A DNA stretch of 64,000 nt from contig NZ_CP030941.1 in assembly GCF_036621415.1 (NCBI RefSeq), forward strand, positions 1,364,001 to 1,428,000. The letters are read 5' to 3'. The notes beneath the pieces were generated by a model that saw only the letters and a list, made by a program, of their open reading frames with translations, was not told where the DNA came from and ran no database searches. The stretch is from Nitratireductor thuwali (GTDB lineage: Bacteria > Pseudomonadota > Alphaproteobacteria > Rhizobiales > Rhizobiaceae). Every line of letters begins with the position of its first letter. The first letter of the stretch is position 1. Positions 30,396 to 39,854 of this stretch are shown here, piece after piece. The translations under genes and the position numbers were made by a program.

Positions 30396-30866
30396 ATGAC
30401 GGAAAAAACCAACATCTACGGGCATCTGACCCAGCTCGGCTCCCCAAGCCCCCTGCCCGGATCGCCTGAAGAGGCCAGGCTGGAGCGGGTGCCGAACCCG
30501 CAAGCCGACAGCCCCTATTGCGTGCGTTTCACGGCGCCCGAATTCACGTCGCTCTGCCCGATGACGGGCCAGCCGGACTTTGCCCATCTGGTGATCGACT
30601 ATGTGCCGGGCCAGTGGCTGGTGGAGAGCAAATCCCTGAAGCTCTATCTCGGCGCATTCCGCAACCACGGCGCGTTCCACGAGGATTGCACCGTCTCCAT
30701 AGGCAGGCGGCTGGCGGACCTTCTGGAACCCGAATGGCTGCGGATCGGCGGATACTGGTATCCCCGCGGCGGCATACCCATCGATGTGTTCTGGCAAACC
30801 GGGCCTGCTCCCGCCTCGGTCTGGATACCCGAGCAGGGCGTGCCGACCTATCGCGGACGGGGATAA
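30396..30866 (+). CDS. queF: NADPH-dependent 7-cyano-7-deazaguanine (preQ0) reductase
   Basis: Reduces preQ0 to preQ1 in queuosine biosynthesis. 156 residues from the ATG at 30396 (AGGA just upstream); short, YkvM-type QueF in the T-fold superfamily. The catalytic Cys54 and Asp61 are in [10 protein letters not shown], the NADPH/QueF motif is [13 protein letters not shown], and the substrate-binding HE pair is in GAFHEDC. No preQ1 riboswitch is evident upstream and no other queuosine genes are in the window. Confidence 0.95.
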   Translation: MTEKTNIYGHLTQLGSPSPLPGSPEEARLERVPNPQADSPYCVRFTAPEFTSLCPMTGQPDFAHLVIDYVPGQWLVESKSLKLYLGAFRNHGAFHEDCTVSIGRRLADLLEPEWLRIGGYWYPRGGIPIDVFWQTGPAPASVWIPEQGVPTYRGRG

Positions 30867-30947
30867 CGCCATATCGTGGATGGCCGTGAACCGGGCCGGC
30901 ATTATCTGTTATACTCGTCGACGGATGCCAATTCGGGAGGCTCAAGA

Positions 30948-31265
30948 ATGAACACCGCGAACCTGCAGTTGGAAGGCGTTCTCATGGCCATGGCGGCGCT
31001 TTGCCGCCTGATGCGCGAACAGGGACTTGCAACCGGCGACCAGATAGACGGCGTGATGGAGGAGGCCGAGCGGGCGCTCAAGGACGACAAGCTGCGTCCC
31101 GCCGCGGTATCGGCCGCCAATGTGGAGGCGGCGCTGTTTCCCCTGCGCTTCCTGCGCGAGGCCAACCGACGGTCGGACGACCCCGAGCATGTCGCTTTCA
31201 GCGGTATCGCGACCGCCGTCGGCCAAGCGCGCCGGCAGCCTGCCGCGGCTGACAACGGCCAGTGA
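30948..31265 (+). CDS. Hypothetical helical protein
   Basis: Not recognised. 105 residues from the ATG at 30948, preceded by GGGAGG; the frame opens at 30876 but the earlier part lacks a site. Predicted wholly helical and cytosolic (LEGVLMAMAALCRLMREQG, DGVMEEAERALKDDKLRP, NVEAALFPLRFLREANRR). It precedes another small helical protein gene by 45 nt on the same strand; small rhizobial proteins of this type often occur in pairs. No function proposed. Confidence 0.7.
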   Translation: MNTANLQLEGVLMAMAALCRLMREQGLATGDQIDGVMEEAERALKDDKLRPAAVSAANVEAALFPLRFLREANRRSDDPEHVAFSGIATAVGQARRQPAAADNGQ

Positions 31266-31310
31266 CTCCTCTCGTGACTTCCACCTGACTGCCCGAGCGA
31301 GGAAAGCCGC

Positions 31311-31592
31311 ATGTCGCAAATGACCATTGAGGAACTCGAAGGAGCCCTCCACGCCCAGAGGGAAACGCTTGCGCTTATCCTGGCATGGCTTGCCGACATG
31401 GCGGATGACGATGCGGAAGCGCTTTGGGCGGCCATGGAAGAGCGGGCGGAACTGGAGGATCACCAGGAAGACCCGGGCGCCGTTCCAGCCGATGGACTGG
31501 CCATCGAGGGGGCGATGATGACGGAGTTCCAGCTCATACTTCGCGCCGCGCGGGCCCGTTTGGCTGAACAAAGGGAAAAAGCCGGCAGATAG
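31311..31592 (+). CDS. Hypothetical small acidic helical protein
   Basis: Not recognised. 93 residues, acidic and heptad-rich (IEELEGALHAQRETLALILAWLADMADDDAEALWAAMEER; short core LADMADDDAEALW), likely a helical bundle or coiled coil without membrane segments. Follows the 105-residue hypothetical gene by 45 nt, AGGAAAG upstream of the ATG, and converges on pcm with 18 nt between stops. Likely cotranscribed with its upstream neighbour. Confidence 0.7.
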   Translation: MSQMTIEELEGALHAQRETLALILAWLADMADDDAEALWAAMEERAELEDHQEDPGAVPADGLAIEGAMMTEFQLILRAARARLAEQREKAGR

Positions 31593-31610
31593 ACTGTCCG
31601 AAGCCGCATC

Positions 31611-32264
31611 CTATTCGGCGCGCCAGCCCGCGCTGCCCACAAGCGCGACAAAGCGGACGGGCAACAGGTCTTCCTCGCTGGTATTGCCATGTTCGTCGAG
31701 CACGACCCGGATGAGCCTCTGCTCCGTCCGGGTGCCGACGGGCATGATGAGCCGCCCTCCGGGCGCAAGCTGCTCCTTCCAGGCCGCTGGAACATCGGGT
31801 CCGCCCGCCGCCGCGACGATCGCGTCGAAAGGCGCCTTTTCCGGAAGTCCCAGCGTTCCGTCGCCCTGCACGACGTGCACATTGCCGTAGCCCAGCCGCT
31901 GGAGCCTTGCCTGCGCCGCATCGGCCAGTGCCTCGTAGCGCTCGATCGTATGGACCTCTGCGGCGATTTCAGCCATCACCGCGGCCGCGTAGCCCGAGCC
32001 GGTCCCGATCTCCAGCACGCGCTCGCCCCGCACCAGGCCCGAAGCTTCGATCATATACGCCACCACATAGGGCTGCGAGATGGTCTGGCCTTCGCCGATG
32101 GGCAGCGGCGCGTCGTCATAGGCCGATGCCTTCATATCCTCGGGCACGAACTCATGGCGCGGCACCTTTCGCATCGCCTCCAGCACCGCCCCGTCTCTGA
32201 TGCCGCCCCCGACGAGATCGCGCTCCACCATCCTGCGGCGGGCCTCGTCGAAATCCCAGATCAT
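31611..32264 (-). CDS. pcm: Protein-L-isoaspartate O-methyltransferase family protein
   Basis: SAM-dependent methyltransferase that starts repair of isoaspartyl residues in aged proteins. 217 residues from the ATG at 32264 (GGGAG upstream); an upstream start at 32336 would add 24 residues. Motifs: VPRHEFVPEDMKASAYDDAPLPIGEGQTISQPYVVAYM (core GEGQTISQP, residues about 55-63), the SAM-binding VLEIGTGSGYAAAVMA and the GDGTLGLPEKAPFDAI region. Ends in WRAE like the alphaproteobacterial form. Convergent with the hypothetical gene at 31311. Confidence 0.92.
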   Translation of the reverse strand: MIWDFDEARRRMVERDLVGGGIRDGAVLEAMRKVPRHEFVPEDMKASAYDDAPLPIGEGQTISQPYVVAYMIEASGLVRGERVLEIGTGSGYAAAVMAEIAAEVHTIERYEALADAAQARLQRLGYGNVHVVQGDGTLGLPEKAPFDAIVAAAGGPDVPAAWKEQLAPGGRLIMPVGTRTEQRLIRVVLDEHGNTSEEDLLPVRFVALVGSAGWRAE

Positions 32265-32522
32265 CGCCAATCTCCCAGACAGGTCGTCGAGCCACGGGCG
32301 CGGGAGCCGAGACACGATCAGCGCCGATCCAGCCACGACATTACAAGCACAGTTTCAAGACGCCACAGCAGGGCATCGGTTCCAACCATTACTGCGATTT
32401 AATGATATTCTTGGTGAAATCCGCCGCCGTTTCGGCGTAGGAACATGGGCGCAGGCGGCAACAATCGTTCTGGCCTGGGCACCACCTTCCTTGCCGCACA
32501 CATTGTTGAGCCGGAGATTTGC

Positions 32523-33686
32523 ATGACCTGGTGGAAACAGCTCCTATTGGGCCTGTTCATTTTAGTGGCCACCATGGCCATCTGGTACCGTTTCGTGCCA
32601 GGGGCGGCGCAGATCGTGGCCGAGTGGGGGCTGGGCCAGGGACCGGCCGAGGCTGCGGTTTCCCAAGATGGTGCGCCGGGCAGAGGCGGTGCGCGGCGCG
32701 GCGGACCGGGCGGTGCTGGCAGCGCAGTGGTCGTACGGCCCGTCACCGACGCCACGATCAACGATCGCCTTACTGCGATCGGCACCGGCAGGGCGCTCCA
32801 TTCGGTAGCAGTGCGGCCTTATGCGTCCGGCCGGCTGGTGGAGATCCTGGCCAAACCCGGCGAACCGGTGGAGGCCGGCGCGGTAATCGCGCGGCTGGAT
32901 GCCGAAGCCGAGGAAATCGCGCTGGATCGCGCCCAGCTTGCCCTCGACGACGCGCAGGCCCGGCTGGAGCGCATTGAGGCCCTCCGCTCCTCCAACACCG
33001 TGACCGCCGTCCAGCAGACCGAGGCGGAGCTTCAGGTGCGTAACGCGGCACTGGCGTTGCGCGATGCGCGGCTGGCGCTGGCAAGGCGACAGATAATCGC
33101 TCCCATCGGCGGCATGCTGGGCATCCTGCCGGTGTCTTTGGGAGACTATGTCACCTCCTCGTCGGACATCGCCAGGCTCGACGACCGGTCGCAGCTTCTG
33201 GTGGATTTCTGGGTGCCCGAAAAATATGCCCGCGCCATCACCGTTGGCGCGCCCCTTGTGGCCGAATCGGTCGCCAGGCCGGGCGAGCGTTATCAGGGCC
33301 AGGTTCGGGCCATCGACAACCAGGTCGACGAAGGCAGCCGCACCCTGCGCATCCAGGGCCTTATCGAGAATCCCGGTGACGTACTGCGTTCCGGCATGGC
33401 CTTCCAGGTGACGATGCGGTTCGACGGGGAAAGCTTCCCCGCCGTCGATCCGCTCTCGATCCAGTGGGGCAGCGACGGCGCCTATGTCTGGGTCGTTCGC
33501 GACGGCGTCGCCCGGAGAACGCCGGTGCGCATCGTCCAGCGCAACGCCGATCTCGTGCTCGTGGACGGCACCTTCGAAGACGGCGACCAGGTGGTCACCG
33601 AGGGCGTGCATTCGGTCCGCGAGGGCCAGAAGGTGATGGTCGCCGGAGACGAGGCCGGCAACGGCGGCGCCGGCCGTGGCTCGTGA
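32523..33686 (+). CDS. RND efflux periplasmic adaptor (membrane fusion protein)
   Basis: HlyD/AcrA-family adaptor of 387 residues linking an inner-membrane RND pump to an outer-membrane channel. Start at 32523, giving the membrane anchor TWWKQLLLGLFILVATMAIWY. A Gly/Arg-rich linker is followed by the lipoyl halves (VAVRPYASGRLVEILAKPGEPVEAGAVIARLD; cited core RLVEILAKPGEPVEAG), an alpha-hairpin (about 120-165), the beta-barrel and membrane-proximal domains. The permease gene begins 16 nt after the stop. No TolC-type gene is present in the window. Confidence 0.9.
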   Translation: MTWWKQLLLGLFILVATMAIWYRFVPGAAQIVAEWGLGQGPAEAAVSQDGAPGRGGARRGGPGGAGSAVVVRPVTDATINDRLTAIGTGRALHSVAVRPYASGRLVEILAKPGEPVEAGAVIARLDAEAEEIALDRAQLALDDAQARLERIEALRSSNTVTAVQQTEAELQVRNAALALRDARLALARRQIIAPIGGMLGILPVSLGDYVTSSSDIARLDDRSQLLVDFWVPEKYARAITVGAPLVAESVARPGERYQGQVRAIDNQVDEGSRTLRIQGLIENPGDVLRSGMAFQVTMRFDGESFPAVDPLSIQWGSDGAYVWVVRDGVARRTPVRIVQRNADLVLVDGTFEDGDQVVTEGVHSVREGQKVMVAGDEAGNGGAGRGS

Positions 33687-33702
33687 CGAAGGCGGAAATC
33701 CG

Positions 33703-36700
33703 ATGAGCAAAGAGACGATCTCCGACACCGCAGCGGGAAGCACGGCGCTTTTCGTTCGCCGCCCCGTTCTGGCCTTCGTTTTCAACATGCTGATCACCGT
33801 GGCGGGCCTTGCCGCGCTCTACGGCGTCGAGGTCCGGGAACTGCCGGATGTGGACCGTCCCGTTATCTCCATCACCACGCGTTTCGACGGCGCGGCGGCC
33901 GAGACCATCGACCGCGAGATCACCACCTTCGTCGAAGGCGCCGTCGCCCGCATCGCGGGTGTGACCTCCATTTCCTCCTCATCCTCGTTCGGCAGAAGCC
34001 GCGTGACGGTTGAGTTCAGCGAAAGCGTCAACCTGGACACCGCCGCATCGGATGCACGGGACGCCGTCGGCCGCATTCAGAACCAGCTTCCTGAAGATGC
34101 CGACACCCCTACGGTCGTCAAAGCCGACGAGAATTCCGACGCCGTGATGCGTCTGGCCGTCGTCTCCGACAACCTGTCGATTGAGGACATGACCGTCTTT
34201 GTCGAAGACGAGATCGTCGACAAGCTCGCTGCCGTTCCCGGCGTTGCCGATGTTCAGGTTTACGGAGATCGCAACAAGATATTCCGCGTCGATGTCGACC
34301 AGACCCGCCTCGCCAGCAAGGGCTTCACCATTGGCGACATCGGCAGTGCGCTTGCCGGTGTTTCCTTCGACACGCCCGCCGGCTCGCTCTCCAGCAACAC
34401 GCAGGAACTGATCGTCCGGGCCTCAGCCTCGGTGCGGACGGCGGAGGATTTCGAGAACATCCAGCTGACGAAGAACGTCCGGCTTGCCGACGTCGCCACC
34501 GTGACGCTGGGGCCGGATACCGGCGAAAGCCGGCTCCGCGCCAACGGTGCGCCGGGCATCGGCCTCGGCATTGTAAGGCAGGCGCAGTCAAACACGCTCG
34601 ACATCTCCGAAGGCGTGCGCGCGGCGGTCGAGGCTCTGCGGCCGGACCTGCCGCAAGGCATGTCGATCTCGATCTCCAGCGACGACGCCACCTTCATCAA
34701 GGGCGCGATCAGCGAAGTCGAAATCGCGCTTGGCATCTCCGTGACAGTGGTTCTCCTGGTGATCTATGTCTTCCTGCGGGACATTCGGGCCACGATCATT
34801 CCCGGCGTCGCCATCCCGGTGGCGCTCATCGGCACCGTCGCCGCTATCTACCTGGCGGGTTTTTCCATAAACATCCTGACGCTGTTGGCGCTTGTGCTGG
34901 CGACGGGGCTTGTCGTCGACGACGCAATCGTCGTGCTGGAAAACATCGTGCGCCGGCGCAATATGGGAATGGGCCCTCGCGCGGCCGCCGTCCTTGGAAC
35001 GAAGGAGGTGTTCTTCGCCGTCATAGCGACCACGGCCACGCTGGTCGCCGTATTCGTCCCGCTCTCCTTCCTGCCGGGACAGGCAGGCGGGCTCTTCCGC
35101 GAATTCGGTTTCGTGCTCGCGATTTCGGTCTTTCTGTCCTCCATCGTCGCCTTGTCGTTGTGTCCCATGCTTGCGTCGCGCATGCTGGCGGCGGGCAACG
35201 CCGACGGCACCCGTCAGGGCGGCCGGCTCGGCTGGCTCGGCGGCAAGCTGGCCCGCCTCTATGCGCGCACACTTCGTTTCAGCCTCAATGCGCCGGCCAT
35301 CATCCTGCTCGTTTCGGCGCTCTTTGCCGGCATCGCGTTCAGCCTCTACGGGACGATCAAGAACGAGCTGACGCCCGCCGAAGACCGGTCGCTGGCCTTC
35401 ATGCGAGTCTCGGCTCCACAAGGTGTCAGCCTCGATTATCTCGCCGATCAGATGCGCCGGGTGGAAGCCCTGCTCGCGCCGCTGCGCGAGGGGGGCGACA
35501 TCCGCAGCACATTCTCCGTCATCGGAATGGGCGGCACCAACAGCGGTTTCCTGGTGCTCGGCCTTGCGCCATGGGAAGAACGCGAACGAAGCCAGCAGGA
35601 CATCCTGAACGAGGTCAATGCGCTTGCACGCAAGGTGCCGGGCGTCCGCGCCTTCGCCTTCCAGCCAAACAGCCTGGGAATCCGCGGCTCGGGCAGCGGC
35701 CTCCAGTTCGCCGTGGCCGGGTCGAACTATGACAGGCTGACGGAAGCCGCCACCAACATCGTGGCCGCCATGGAGAAGGATCCGCGCTTTCAGCAGTCTC
35801 GCCTCTCCCGTGACACCACCCAGCCGCAGTTGCGCGTCGACATCGACCGCCAGCGCGCATCCGACCTCGGCATCGACATTGGCGGTCTCGGCACATCGAT
35901 CCAGGCATTGCTCGACGGCCGCAAGGTCGGCACCGTCTTCATCGAAGACAAGAGCATCGACATAAAGCTGCTGTCGACGACCAACCCGGTCAACGACCCG
36001 ACCGACCTGGAGAACATATTCGTGAAGACGGGTGACGGACGCTTCGTGCCGCTCGCCACGATAACCTCGCTCAGCGAACAGGCAGTGCCGCCTTCGCTCT
36101 CGCGCGAACAGCAGGCGCGCATCGTGGCAGTGACCTCCGCGCTCGCCGACGATTTCGCGCTGGGCGACGCCCTGGCCGCCGCCCGGGAAATCGCTGAGCC
36201 TTACCTGCCGGAGGGAAGCCGCATCATTCCTCTAGCCGAAGCCGCCTCGCTGGGCGAGACCGCCAACAGCATGTTCACCATCTTCGGCTTCGCCATCGTC
36301 ATCATCCTGCTCGTTCTGGCCGCCCAGTTCGAGAGCTTCGTCAGCGCGCTCATCATCCTGGTGACGGTTCCGCTCGGGCTTGCCTGCGCGATCTTCGCGC
36401 TGATCTTTACGGGCACCAGCCTCAACGTCTACAGCCAGATCGGGCTCGTGCTCCTCGTCGGCATCATGGCCAAGAACGGGATCCTGATCGTCGAGTTCGC
36501 CAACCAGCTCCGCGACCGTGGCCTGGGCGTGCGCGAAGCCGTCGAGCAGGCCTCGCTGATCCGCCTGCGGCCGGTGGCGATGACCATGATCTGCACCGTG
36601 GTCGGCGGTCTGCCGCTGGTGCTGGCCAGCGGGGCGGGAGCCGAGGCCCGCATCGCGCTTGGCTGGGTCATCGTCGGCGGGCTCGGGCTTTCGGCCCTGT

Positions 36701-36825
36701 CGACCCTCTACCTGACGCCGGTGGCCTACCTGCTCCTGGGCCGCTTCATCACCCCGAAAGTCGAGGAAGAGGCACGTCTCGAGCGCGAACTCACCCACGC
36801 TGCGGACGCTTCACGCGCGCACTGA
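33703..36825 (+). CDS. RND efflux transporter permease (HAE1/AcrB family)
   Basis: Proton-driven inner-membrane pump of 1040 residues with 12 predicted helices and two large periplasmic loops. Start at 33703 (MSKETISDT). Signature points: helix 1 RPVLAFVFNMLITVAGLAALYGV, GLVVDDAIVVLENIVRR with the intramembrane Asp pair in helix 4 (about residue 408), and LVGIMAKNGILIVEFANQLRDRG with the Lys of helix 10. Closest in style to MdtB/MexW multidrug pumps; substrate cannot be read from sequence. Operon with the adaptor gene. Confidence 0.93.
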   Translation: MSKETISDTAAGSTALFVRRPVLAFVFNMLITVAGLAALYGVEVRELPDVDRPVISITTRFDGAAAETIDREITTFVEGAVARIAGVTSISSSSSFGRSRVTVEFSESVNLDTAASDARDAVGRIQNQLPEDADTPTVVKADENSDAVMRLAVVSDNLSIEDMTVFVEDEIVDKLAAVPGVADVQVYGDRNKIFRVDVDQTRLASKGFTIGDIGSALAGVSFDTPAGSLSSNTQELIVRASASVRTAEDFENIQLTKNVRLADVATVTLGPDTGESRLRANGAPGIGLGIVRQAQSNTLDISEGVRAAVEALRPDLPQGMSISISSDDATFIKGAISEVEIALGISVTVVLLVIYVFLRDIRATIIPGVAIPVALIGTVAAIYLAGFSINILTLLALVLATGLVVDDAIVVLENIVRRRNMGMGPRAAAVLGTKEVFFAVIATTATLVAVFVPLSFLPGQAGGLFREFGFVLAISVFLSSIVALSLCPMLASRMLAAGNADGTRQGGRLGWLGGKLARLYARTLRFSLNAPAIILLVSALFAGIAFSLYGTIKNELTPAEDRSLAFMRVSAPQGVSLDYLADQMRRVEALLAPLREGGDIRSTFSVIGMGGTNSGFLVLGLAPWEERERSQQDILNEVNALARKVPGVRAFAFQPNSLGIRGSGSGLQFAVAGSNYDRLTEAATNIVAAMEKDPRFQQSRLSRDTTQPQLRVDIDRQRASDLGIDIGGLGTSIQALLDGRKVGTVFIEDKSIDIKLLSTTNPVNDPTDLENIFVKTGDGRFVPLATITSLSEQAVPPSLSREQQARIVAVTSALADDFALGDALAAAREIAEPYLPEGSRIIPLAEAASLGETANSMFTIFGFAIVIILLVLAAQFESFVSALIILVTVPLGLACAIFALIFTGTSLNVYSQIGLVLLVGIMAKNGILIVEFANQLRDRGLGVREAVEQASLIRLRPVAMTMICTVVGGLPLVLASGAGAEARIALGWVIVGGLGLSALSTLYLTPVAYLLLGRFITPKVEEEARLERELTHAADASRAH

Positions 36826-36834
36826 ACGCGGATT

Positions 36835-38076
36835 TCACAGAGGCTGCTGCGTGTACTTCCTGAGTTCCGCGCGCGCCACCTGACGGCGGTGAACGGCGTC
36901 GGGGCCATCGGCCAGCCGCAGCGTGCGCAGATGCGTCCACGCCCGCGCCAGCGGCGTGTCCTGGCTGATGCCCTGCCCGCCATGCATCTGAATGGCCTCG
37001 TCGGTCACCTTCAGCGCCACCTGCGGCGCAACCACCTTGATCTGGCTGATCCAGGGCGCGGCCGCGCGCCTGTCTCCCTGATCCATCATCCATGCCGCCT
37101 TCAGGCACAGGAGCCGCGCCATCTCGATCTCCATGCGGCATTCTGCGATGATGTCGTAGTTGGCGCCGAGTTCGGCGAGCCTCTTGCCGAACGCTTCGCG
37201 CCGCAGCGCGCGCTGGCACATCAGCTCCAGCGCGCGCTCGGCCTGGCCGATCGCCCGCATGCAATGGTGGATGCGCCCGGGCCCCAGCCGCCCCTGCGCG
37301 ATGGCGAAACCCTGCCCCTCCCCGACGAGGAGGTTCGAGGCCGGCACGCGCACATTCTCGAACCGCAAATGCATATGGCCGTGCGGCGCGTCATCGTCGC
37401 CATAGACCGTCATCGGACGCAACTTCGTAACGCCGTGCGTGTCGGACGGAACGAGGATCATCGAGTGCTGCTCGTGCTTCGGCCGGCTGCCGTCCGGCGT
37501 GCGCACCATCACGATGTAGATCGCGCAGCGCGGGTCTCCCGCACCCGAGGCCCACCATTTTTCGCCGTTGAGCACGTATGAATCGCCATCGCGCTCGCAA
37601 CGCATGGCGACGTTGGTCGCATCCGACGACGCCACGTCCGGCTCCGTCATCAGATAGGCGGAGCGGATCCGGCCCTCCAGCAGCGGCGCCAGCCACCGCT
37701 CCTTGTGCTCGTCGGCGCCGTAGCGTTCCAGCACCTCCATATTGCCCGTGTCCGGCGCCGAACAGTTGAAGGTTTCCGCCCCCAGATGCGCCTTCCCCAT
37801 TTCCTCCGCCAGATAGGCGTATTCGACCGTGGTCAGGCCGTAGCCCCGCTCCGAGTCCGTAAGCCAGAAGTTCCATAATCCGCGTTCGCGGGCCTTCACC
37901 TTGAGCCCCTCGAGGATTTCGGTCTGACGCGGCGTGTAGGACCAGCGGTCGCCGTCGCGCCCGATTTCGGCAAGGAACTCCTCGTCGGCCGGCATGATCT
38001 CATCGCGCACCATGCGCACGACCTGCTCGTGAACCGGCTTCAGGCGATCGCTCATGCCAAGATTCATGCCGTCCAT
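36835..38076 (-). CDS. Acyl-CoA dehydrogenase family protein
   Basis: FAD enzyme that introduces a 2,3-double bond into an acyl-CoA. 413 residues, start at 38076 with GGAGG 6 nt upstream. Family blocks: [15 protein letters not shown] (FAD/substrate loop, about 145), [41 protein letters not shown], and the C-terminal [16 protein letters not shown] (about 358), where ACAD10/11-like enzymes have their active-site region. The neighbours (SDR, MaoC, ACAD10-N-like phosphotransferase) support an ACAD10/11-like catabolic cluster, possibly for 4-hydroxy or branched acids. Divergent from the first SDR gene. Confidence 0.9.
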   Translation of the reverse strand: MDGMNLGMSDRLKPVHEQVVRMVRDEIMPADEEFLAEIGRDGDRWSYTPRQTEILEGLKVKARERGLWNFWLTDSERGYGLTTVEYAYLAEEMGKAHLGAETFNCSAPDTGNMEVLERYGADEHKERWLAPLLEGRIRSAYLMTEPDVASSDATNVAMRCERDGDSYVLNGEKWWASGAGDPRCAIYIVMVRTPDGSRPKHEQHSMILVPSDTHGVTKLRPMTVYGDDDAPHGHMHLRFENVRVPASNLLVGEGQGFAIAQGRLGPGRIHHCMRAIGQAERALELMCQRALRREAFGKRLAELGANYDIIAECRMEIEMARLLCLKAAWMMDQGDRRAAAPWISQIKVVAPQVALKVTDEAIQMHGGQGISQDTPLARAWTHLRTLRLADGPDAVHRRQVARAELRKYTQQPL

Positions 38077-38215
38077 ACGTTCCTCCCTGTTGAGCAGATC
38101 GCTTTTCCACGCGGCGGCGCGTTTCCAGCCTTTACGGATGCGCGAATGGTGAACAGACTGGCCTTGTTGTCAATGTCGCCTGCAAGCGAAAGCGAGCACG
38201 AACGGAAGCGCCTTC

Positions 38216-39031
38216 ATGAACTATTTCGAGCATCTCTTTTCCCTTTCTGGAAAAATAGCCCTCGTTACCGGAGGAGCTTCGGGGATCGGCCATATGGCCG
38301 CAACCGCTATGGTGCAGGCCGGCGCCCATGTCATGATCGCGTCGCGGCGTGGCGAGGAGTGCGAGCAGGCGGCGAGCGCTCTGAACGAACTCGACGCGCC
38401 CGGCAGTGCCGAAGGCTTTGCCGGCGATGTCGGATCGGAAAGCGGCGTGGCGGACCTTTCCGCCGAGGTCGCCCGGCGCACGGACCGGCTGAACATCCTG
38501 TTCAACAATGCTGGCCTTAGCTGGGGCGAGAATATCGAGAGCTTCCCCTACCACGCCTGGGCGCGGGTGATGAACGTCAACGTAGCCGGCCTCTTTCATC
38601 TCACCCGCGAATTGCTGCCATTGCTGGAAAAGGCGGCAAGCCCCGCCGATCCCGCGCGCATCGTCAATCTGGGGTCGGTGATGGGCACGCAGCCTATTGC
38701 CGATGGGGCTTATTCCTACTCTGCCTCCAAGGCCGCTGTTCACCACCTGACCCGGATACTGGCACACGAGCTCGCCGGGCGCAGCATCACCATCAACGCG
38801 TTCGCGCCCGGCCCCTTCAAGAGCCGCATGACGGAGTTTGCCACGGGATCTGAGGAAAAGGCCGCCAAGGTAGGCGCCCGGGTGCCCCTTGGCCGCATCG
38901 GCACGCCCGATGACATTGCCGGAGCGACACTGTATCTGTGCTCGCGGGCGGGCAGCTACGTCACCGGAGCGATCCTGCCGATCGATGGCGGCCAATCGGC
39001 CCAGCATGGAATGAAATTGTTCAGGGACTAG
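38216..39031 (+). CDS. SDR family oxidoreductase
   Basis: Classical short-chain dehydrogenase of 271 residues. TGGASGIGHMAA nucleotide-binding motif (about 19), NNAG at 101, catalytic Ser in NLGSVMGT and YSYSASKAAVHH with the Tyr-Lys pair near 166-170, and FAPGPFKSRMTEF. Likely an acyl or hydroxyacyl dehydrogenase acting with the divergent acyl-CoA dehydrogenase. The stop TAG (39029-39031) is built from the TA target duplication and first base of the MITE-like element; because the sequence after the element also starts TAG, removal of the element leaves the same stop. Confidence 0.9.
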   Translation: MNYFEHLFSLSGKIALVTGGASGIGHMAATAMVQAGAHVMIASRRGEECEQAASALNELDAPGSAEGFAGDVGSESGVADLSAEVARRTDRLNILFNNAGLSWGENIESFPYHAWARVMNVNVAGLFHLTRELLPLLEKAASPADPARIVNLGSVMGTQPIADGAYSYSASKAAVHHLTRILAHELAGRSITINAFAPGPFKSRMTEFATGSEEKAAKVGARVPLGRIGTPDDIAGATLYLCSRAGSYVTGAILPIDGGQSAQHGMKLFRD

Positions 39032-39292
39032 GGTCAGGACCTATTGATGTTGCTTGATTGGTATGAGTCAATTTGCCTGGAGAGGAGGCGCAAGCCTGCA
39101 GGAAACCATCCGGTTTTCAAAGGCTTGCAACGCTCTCTCCAGGCAAATTGGCCATATCCCGAAGGGACGGACGATGGACTTTGAACTGCCGCGTCGAGCC
39201 GCTTGGACGGGCATGAGCCCGCCCGGCGCATCTCTCCTTGCATTTCCGTGTCCATCGTCCGCCAATCAAGTAACATCAATAGGTCCTGACCC
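39031..39292. mobile_element. MITE-like element with nested inverted repeats
   Basis: 262 bp bounded by 31-bp terminal inverted repeats (39031-39061 and 39262-39292, 30 of 31 matching, starting GGGTCAGGACCTATTGATGT) and flanked by TA on both sides (39029-39030, 39293-39294). Inside are two independent inverted repeats: CAATTTGCCTGGAGAG (39069-39084) with its exact complement at 39135-39150, extended by GCAAGCCT/AGGCTTGC, and GGACGATGGAC (39169-39179) with GTCCATCGTCC (39250-39260). No coding potential. TA duplication suggests mobilisation by an IS630/mariner-type transposase in trans. Confidence 0.85.
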
Positions 39293-39300
39293 TAGAGCGC

Positions 39301-39325
39301 GATGGCGATTCGACGAAGCGCCGTC
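39301..39325. repeat. Dispersed palindromic repeat C, copy 2 (diverged)
   Basis: GATGGCG and CGCCGTC flank a centre ATTCGACGAAG, similar in plan to the copy at 24060-24092 (ATTCAAGGAAG centre). It lies directly beside the MITE-like element and upstream of the MaoC gene. Confidence 0.4.
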
Positions 39326-39371
39326 ATGAACTAGATCATTGGGACGCAATACGGAGTCGAAACACCCACCC

Positions 39372-39854
39372 ATGGAAACAATCTCCATAGATGCTGCAAA
39401 GGCGCTTATCGGCAAGGAAGTCGGCGTGTCTCACTGGCGGCAGGTGTCGCAAGAGATGATCGACCAGTTCGCGGCAGCGACCGACGACCATCAATGGATT
39501 CATACCGATCCCGAGCGCGCCGCACGCGAGACGCCGTATGGCGGCACGATCGCCCATGGGTTCCTGTCACTGTCGCTTCTGTCGACCATGGTGTTCGAGG
39601 CGGTGCCACGGCTGGAATGTACCGCGATGGGGGTCAATTTCGGCTTTGACCGCATAAGGTTTCTCAACCCCGTCAAGTCGGGCGCCCGTGTGCGCGCCCG
39701 TTTCGAACTGGGCGACCTCAAGGTGCGCCCTTCCGGGATCGTCGAAGTCCATTACGATGTCACAGTGGAGATCGAAAACAGCCTGAAACCCGCGCTGACC
39801 GCGCGCTGGCTGACGCTCGCCATGCCTGATCGCAGCGGGGAAAGCGCGGCATGA
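39372..39854 (+). CDS. MaoC family dehydratase
   Basis: Hot-dog fold enoyl-CoA hydratase-like protein of 160 residues (start at 39372; a TTG at 39339 is a weaker option). The hydratase-2 motif is visible as ATDDHQWIHTDPERA with the catalytic Asp/His pair (about residues 41-47), followed by TPYGGTIAHGFLSLSL. Probably hydrates an enoyl-CoA made by the neighbouring acyl-CoA dehydrogenase. Its stop overlaps the phosphotransferase start by ATGA (39851-39854). Confidence 0.92.
   Translation: METISIDAAKALIGKEVGVSHWRQVSQEMIDQFAAATDDHQWIHTDPERAARETPYGGTIAHGFLSLSLLSTMVFEAVPRLECTAMGVNFGFDRIRFLNPVKSGARVRARFELGDLKVRPSGIVEVHYDVTVEIENSLKPALTARWLTLAMPDRSGESAA

Noticed and set aside
30342..30396. preQ1 riboswitch upstream of queF
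   Set aside because: The stretch is the end of the cupin gene with no aptamer-like hairpin and A-rich tail; spacing is too short.
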